Made by a program: the position numbers and the translations under genes. The notes beneath the pieces are model-generated. The model was given only the letters and a program-made list of their open reading frames with translations, did not search any database and was not told where the DNA came from. This document shows positions 59,274-64,000 of a stretch of 64,000 nt of DNA, one piece after another. The stretch is taken from the NCBI GenBank assembly GCA_001632425.1, contig KV425551.1, forward strand, positions 1,350,996-1,414,995, written 5' to 3'. The DNA is from Neolentinus lepideus HHB14362 ss-1 (Eukaryota > Basidiomycota > Agaricomycetes > Gloeophyllales > Gloeophyllaceae). Within the stretch, counting starts at the first letter, position 1. Every line of letters begins with the position of its first letter.

Positions 59274-59377
59274 GGGCAACTGTGTCCTGTTTCGCGGCGG
59301 CACAAAAAAGGCACCCTGTCCCTTACGATGCAGGAGTCCCTTTGCTCGCCACCGCGAAAAAGGACACGTCCTTTGCC
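59274..59377. repeat. Imperfect inverted repeat (fold-back)
   Basis: The left arm 59274-59297 (GGGCAACTGTGTCCTG then TTTCGCGG) matches the reverse complement of 59352-59377 (GGGCAAAGGACGTGTCC then TTTTTCGCGG) with small gaps. The complementarity continues imperfectly inward (CGGCGGCACAAAAAAGG against CGGTGGCGAGCAAAGGG). Together they could fold into a hairpin of about 100 bases. It sits at the broken end of the LRR/F-box-like relic, so a miniature transposon or its scar is possible. No target-site duplication was identified. Confidence 0.55.
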
Positions 59378-60298
59378 CACCGTGAGATCTGAAGCTTGTC
59401 GTTTTGTCGTTAGCTGTAAACTTGAGACCCAGAGACAGCAAAGATGGGCAGTAGGAAACGAAGGCCATGAGGCCCGGGATAGTAGGCGTCATCGGTATCA
59501 CGATGGTGTGTTCCGGTTGGTCTGTCAAACATGGATGACCTTGTTCTGTATATCTGGCGCCTCTGGTTCGTGTAGCACCACGTGAAGCTTCGTCAGCTTG
59601 CTTGGGTTTGACCGGGATAAGGCGGAACGGGGAATGACCGTCACTCGGCAATATCGGTGTGACATCCGCGCTTGTGGGTTGGTCGAACGGATGCCACGCC
59701 TTTAAACAACAAACAATAAGTGCAACATGTTTTTTTTTCAAAACCAGTGGTCGTATCTTATATACAAGAGTCCCTAAAGCTGATGCAACTACATTCTGCA
59801 CAGTTTTAGGCATACAAATGGTTCAAAGCCTCTCACGTGACAATCACACTTTGACCAGGTCAAAAAACGGTCAAACCCCAGTTAAGGCCATCACCGCCTG
59901 GTAGAGCAGGTATACAGATACCATCTGTGCCCCTGGGGCTCTCATGACTGGTAATATTGGAGGGAACATCTGTTTCTGGGCACGCACGCCACACAACGCA
60001 GGCTCACTAATGTCGTCCTTAGTACGTGCTTGATCATCAGTTTCATTCCTTGTGACAACATCTACTACTAAGCACCACTACTAGATAGCTAGATGGGCGC
60101 AGGGATTACAATTAAATATAAATAATAAATAAACTAGATCAGCCAGGCAGGCCTCAATAAACGAGTGACGAGATGCGAGACGCAATGAGATGAGATGGAC
60201 AAATGAAAGTATGAATTCGTATGAATATGAGCTGGTGTACAGATGTGATTGAAAATGCGAATGACCCAGAAATGCGGTGAACGAACGACTCCCTCCCC
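59378..60298. other. Gene-poor region with long unexplained open frame
   Basis: A minus-strand frame of about 207 codons (59190-59813) is open through this region and the fold-back repeat, but it shows no domain and no homology that I recognise. A poly-T run lies near 59728. From about 60080 the sequence is AT-rich with a repetitive ATGA/GAGATGA texture and is probably the 3' UTR of the gene at 60299. Confidence 0.4.
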
Positions 60299-61747
60299 TC
60301 ACGCATTGGAATTCGTCCTCTTAAACAACGCCCTCGGACTTGCACTAGCGCTGGTGCTCGCGCCAGCAGGCGGTGTCGGTAACCCCCTACTCGCCAGCGC
60401 CCCATCAACCTCCTCCAGCGTTGGCGGCAGCCTCTCCCTCTCCCCCCTTCCCCTCGGGCTCCTCCCCCTGCTCGCCGGAGGCGTCCCTGGCATGGACGGA
60501 GGTAAAGTGCTGCTCACACTGGCCGGCGAGGGGCTCGTCGCGGACGAAGGGGTCGGTGGCAGGTGAAAGTACGAGCGGAGGCTGCTATTCGACGTCTTCG
60601 ACACTCGCAGCCGCTCCTCGCGCACTTTGCGCACGTAATCCTGCGCCTCCGGCGAGCCGGGCTGTGGAAAGAAGTACGGAGCAGAATAAGGATTTGTGCG
60701 TTGAGGGAGAGTGGGCAATGAGGTAGTGCGGGTTGGCTTCTTGTGGAGACCTATTATAGTGGGACGGTGGGTTAAGCATGAGGAACGAGGATGGAGGAGA
60801 GCATGGCAGCAGCACTGACATCGATCAACTGAGCCTGCACGTAAGAGGTTGTGCTCGCCCTCCTGGGAACTTCCTCTCTCCTGCGTGTGGTCTGACGACC
60901 TTCGGGAGTGGGTCTTTTGGCACTCTGGGAACGCCACACCTGGCTCTTTCTTTTCTCTCCGCTTTCCTGCCGAAGGACTGACAGTGGGTTCTCCGTCTTC
61001 GGAGCTGAATGTCACGATCTTCTCTTTCCCTTTTGCCAGTGAGGGCGCAGGCGTACTGAGAGACCTCTGCAGCTTCTTCTTCCGATCGATTTTTGCCGAA
61101 GCAAGCCCCTTACCCAAAATCCGAAGAGGGTTCTTGCCCTTGCATTGCTTCTGTGGCACAAGCGGATCCACAACGGCAGAGTCTAGCCGTACAGCGGAAG
61201 TCGAAGCCACATTCTCCTGAACTAGTATCGGAGCCACATTTTCCTGGACGAGTCGCGGAGTAGCCGAAACTGGCGAAGTGTCCGCAATGGGAGAGAGCGA
61301 CCGGACTCGCTCTGGGCGAATTCTGCTTCTCGACCTCTCTCGAGGCAGGCGTAGCTGGAGGTCCGAGCCAGGAGGCACGGCGAGACTCTCATGGAAGGTC
61401 ACGCGATGCGCGGATGGAACAGTGGCGTCGGACGTCGTCGACTGCGACAAGAACGAGCCGACGCTGCTTCGCGGAGACTGCCCTTGCGTTTGCTCGGGAT
61501 GCTTGGGGACCGGCAGGGCATTGCTGTGATCGGTGGTGACTGGGGGGAACTGGCCTGGTATGATGTAGTTGAGGGCGAGGGATAAGATGCTCTATTCCAC
61601 AGGACCATTACCCGCGTCTGTCATCAGACCGCATTCGAGGTGAGGTAACGTGCATCAGTAACTCACCAGGGTGAATCCAGCTGAGCCTGCGACTACAGTC
61701 AGGGCACCTACAGCCACGCGCCTCGACACGTCGTATATGTAGTCCAT
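60299..61747 (-). CDS. Membrane-anchored, Ser/Pro-rich basidiomycete protein of unknown function
   Basis: Exon 1 starts at ATG 61745-61747: MDYIYDVSRRVAVGALTVVA, then GSAGFTL. An intron of about 60 nt ends at TAG before SILSLALNYIIPGQFPPVTT, so a hydrophobic helix spans the junction near the N-terminus. The long second exon continues SQSTTSDATVPSAHRVTFHE, has a Lys-rich stretch (KGLASAKIDRKKKLQRSL), a Cys cluster (CQCCCHALL) and a Pro/Ser-rich C-terminus (LPPSMPGTPPASRGRSPRGR) ending FKRTNSNA. The continuous frame in exon 2 opens at a TTG, so the start must come from exon 1. No known domain is recognised. Possibly a membrane-tethered scaffold or signalling substrate; this is inference. Confidence 0.65.
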
Positions 61748-63158
61748 GGGAGGTGATGGTGCGCAGTAAGCCTTGGGACTGTCTTGAGCAGCCAGCGTGC
61801 TTGTGGGTCGTGTAATCGTGTAGTCGCCGGAAACAAGCCGACCAACACAAAGAGGAAGGTCCTCCGAGAAAGTGGTACGACGGCTGAACAATTGATATGA
61901 GATGTGGAACTGGGACACAGCTGTGCTCGGAGTGTATACTGAACTGAGCAGGCAGGCGTGATCTCTAGATTGGCTCAGAAGCACTGGCAAGATGCGGGCC
62001 CATGAGCCTAGTGTTCCGTTGAGTGCGGGCGAGGGGAGAGGAGGGAACAAAGGCAAGAAAATGCCTGGGATAAATAGCAAACCATGTCCAGCGACCGCTT
62101 ATGCTGGGCGATCTCGGACTATCGATGCAACGCGCAATCACCGGTCAGCATCTCTGCGTAAGCGGATATCAATCTATATCAATCGAGCTGTCATCCCACC
62201 GGTGGCGCGAATAAATGGCATTTCCGCCCGCGCTTGCTGTCTTCTGCTGTCTTGCACAACAGCGTCGTACGTGCCCGTCGTGCTGCATCTTTTCCGATCG
62301 CGCTAATTCAGACGGCCTCGAAATAAATTTCGGAATATGGGTTTTAGTGTCCTTGACTCGACTCGGACATGTCACCGGTAACCGGCTACTCGACATCGAG
62401 CATCCTCATGATATATCCTGATCTCCTGAATCCTGATCATCATATTTGTGTTCGCACCATTAGCCACTTCCAAGACCGACGAACCCGCGGCATTCTCTGC
62501 GGTAGCTGCAACGTCGCGCTTGCGCCTTTCTGAGATGCTTCGGTCTTTTGCTGTGGCTGTCTGCAGATTCTTGTGTCGCGCTAGAATTTACGAGACATTT
62601 AATCTGAAACATCAGACATCGGGTCTATTACCGCGAATAGGAGATGTAGGGTCACCCTCCTCTTCATACTCAATGCCGCCGGATCTGACAGAACTATAGA
62701 GCGCCCGATCACATTGAAAGTATCCGACCGCACAAAAGAATGGAAGTATTAGCCTTGAGCAAAACAACCCTCAATTCGCTTGATTCTGGTTGGATCTTCG
62801 CAGACATCTTTATTTCGCTCGGAGCTAGTGCTCAGAGGGGTGCGGACCATCACAGTTGTGATTTTGACGGAGTTGTTGCGGTGCATTCGATGTTAGCAGA
62901 CCAGTGACATCAGCTGACAGTGTTTGTAAATACGCCAAATAGTTGTAGTTGATTAGAGTTGATTTCCCCCTTGTATTGCCAGTGGTACAGTTCGAGCATA
63001 TGAAATGTTGAGCGGCGTCAAAGGCGACTGTACCCATAGTAGCAGTGCTGGGTACTGTCGACCACGTGCGGTCGCGGTTGTCTGAGTGTGTGAACTCAGT
63101 TACGTGCAAACCCTTCGCCGTCACCGTCCTCATCCCTCTCAACGCCTTGTCCCCAGCT
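61748..63158. other. Long intergenic region upstream of SHO1
   Basis: About 1.4 kb. The left part is upstream sequence of the minus-strand gene, the right part upstream of SHO1 (+). Several short frames exist, the largest at 62825-63142 (-, 105 codons) and 62448-62699 (+), but none has a recognisable domain or supporting splice structure. Confidence 0.4.
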
Positions 63159-64000
63159 ATGCCTCCTCGCGGTAGCGAAGGCTACGACTTTACTCCCATT
63201 CTGACACATTATCTTTTCTTGTTCACGACAATCCTTGCTGTGGTACGTTCTCCTACGCCTCTTCGTGCGCAGTCATATGTCTCATGTCGTTCGACTAACT
63301 TGTTTTCGTGGGCTTTAGGTAGGATGGTTTGTAGCGTTCATATCGCAAGCGATAGCGACAGCAAACTGTGAGTCTTGACGCGGAAGAGGGGTACTGACCG
63401 TCTGACTCTTGTTCTAGTTGGACACAGCGCAGTGGGCGTTCTATGGTTCGCTATCTTCCTGCAACTATTCTTGATTCTCGGCGTCCTGCACACCCTCGCG
63501 AGTGATTCAATATCAATGCACCGATTCCAAATATCCGTCTTCGGCGCCGTCGCTGTCGTCTTTGCCGTCGAGGGCGTCAATATGGGCATCTTCACCGGCT
63601 CCTCTTCCCTCGACGCCATGGCGGCTGGCTGGCTCATCCTCGCGATCGTCAACATCCTCTGGGTCCTCTACTTCACCTCTGAAGAAGACTCACTCGCGCT
63701 CCATATCTTCAACTCCCTCGGCACAGGCGGCCTCAGCCCTCCATCTCGACGGCGCAGGACGCGGGCACAGTCCGCACACATGGCAGGGGCGAACGGCTAC
63801 AATGCGGGCTACGCCTCTGGCGGCGGCATTGGTTACGACATGAAGATGGGCGGGAACAGCATCGGCGGAGGTCCCGGCATTCGGAGCCAGAATAGCATCA
63901 ATGGGGGCAGCTTGGAGGGTGGTGCGACAAGGAGCATCGCGGGCGGCACTGGGCCTGAGAGTCTGCGAAATGCGCCAGTGGGCGGGGGCGGGGGCGGGTC
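63159..64000 (+). CDS. SHO1: Osmosensor SHO1, 5' part
   Basis: The gene runs off the right edge. Exon 1 gives MPPRGSEGYDFTPILTHYLF; splicing continues AVVGWFVAFISQAIATANF and GHSAVGVLWFAIFLQLFLIL. The four membrane helices are visible, including HRFQISVFGAVAVVFAVEGV and MAAGWLILAIVNILWVLYFT, followed by EEDSLALHIFNSLGTG. This 4-TM topology with VLHTLASDSISMHR is the fungal Sho1 signature. A Gly/Ser-rich linker follows; the C-terminal SH3 domain expected to bind Pbs2 would lie outside the window. SHO1 senses osmotic or cell-surface stress at the plasma membrane and feeds the HOG and filamentation MAPK pathways. Confidence 0.9.

Noticed and set aside
59190..59813. 207-codon minus-strand frame as a gene
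   Set aside because: There is no domain, it passes through the inverted repeat, and it overlaps another long frame on the plus strand. Kept only as a curiosity.
62825..63142. 105-codon minus-strand frame upstream of SHO1
   Set aside because: No domain or splice support, and it covers the expected SHO1 promoter and leader.
1..64000. tRNA genes, rRNA, CRISPR arrays, intact transposons
   Set aside because: I looked for T-loop-like GGTTCGAATCC motifs, regular direct repeats, and transposase or reverse-transcriptase motifs, and found none that hold up by eye. A tRNAscan or repeat search would be decisive.

Overview
This window reads as nuclear DNA of a filamentous basidiomycete, probably a mushroom-forming Agaricomycete. 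The evidence is dense genes on both strands and many short introns (mostly about 45-75 nt, GT..AG, often with a CTAAT/CTAAC-like branch site). The gene set is also typical: a small HMG/YABBY-like protein, TRK, SHO1, SIN3, RAD5-HIRAN and a Zn2Cys6 factor. The genus is inferred only loosely. Exon structures below were built by hand from splice consensus and family conservation, so individual junctions may be off by a few bases. There are no operons, CRISPR arrays, rRNA or recognisable tRNA genes.

Layout. 1-1577: 3' part of an acid-sphingomyelinase-like phosphodiesterase (+). 1994-2795: GNAT acetyltransferase (-). 3355-6394: elongation factor 2 (+). 6991-10074: FCP1 CTD phosphatase (+). 10323-11069: BSP-type metallopeptidase (-). 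11285-12043: bHLH factor (-), head to head with a small Zn2Cys6 protein at 12253-13037 (+). 13680-18061: RAD5 (-), head to head with CCT7 at 18224-20167 (+). 20447-22716: MFS transporter (+). 22936-24747: mitoribosomal mS45 (-), head to head with an eEF2 lysine methyltransferase at 24892-26337 (+). 26418-27676: WSS1-like protease (-). 28283-28618: HMG/YABBY-like protein (+). 29463-32574: F-box/LRR protein (+). 32771-33834: C1D/RRP47 (-). 34741-38035: TRK potassium transporter (-). 38578-41070: methyltransferase-like protein (+). 41492-44232: VPS33 (-). 44438-46350: coatomer delta (-). 46796-48531: Kv-beta-like aldo/keto reductase (-). 49429-51322: single-pass membrane protein carrying PSAP and PPxY motifs (-). 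51874-57004: SIN3 (-). 57640-57960: broken copy of the first SIN3 PAH domain (-). 58725-59196: broken LRR/F-box-like fragment (-). 60299-61747: membrane-anchored low-complexity protein (-). 63159-64000: 5' part of SHO1 (+).

Most genes are conserved housekeeping functions: translation (eEF2 and the enzyme family that methylates it, mS45), transcription (FCP1, SIN3), protein folding (CCT7), membrane traffic (VPS33, delta-COP), DNA repair (RAD5, WSS1) and ion or osmotic homeostasis (TRK, Kv-beta-like, SHO1). They are not a functional cluster. The least ordinary items are the PSAP/PPxY membrane protein, a thrice-repeated KAAGLLG motif in the methyltransferase-like protein, the SIN3 PAH1 relic next to a second gene relic and a fold-back repeat, a 6-nt microexon and a GC-AG intron inside the WSS1 catalytic domain, and a tandem CGCGT array between RAD5 and CCT7. 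I saw no clear sign of an entirely new system.
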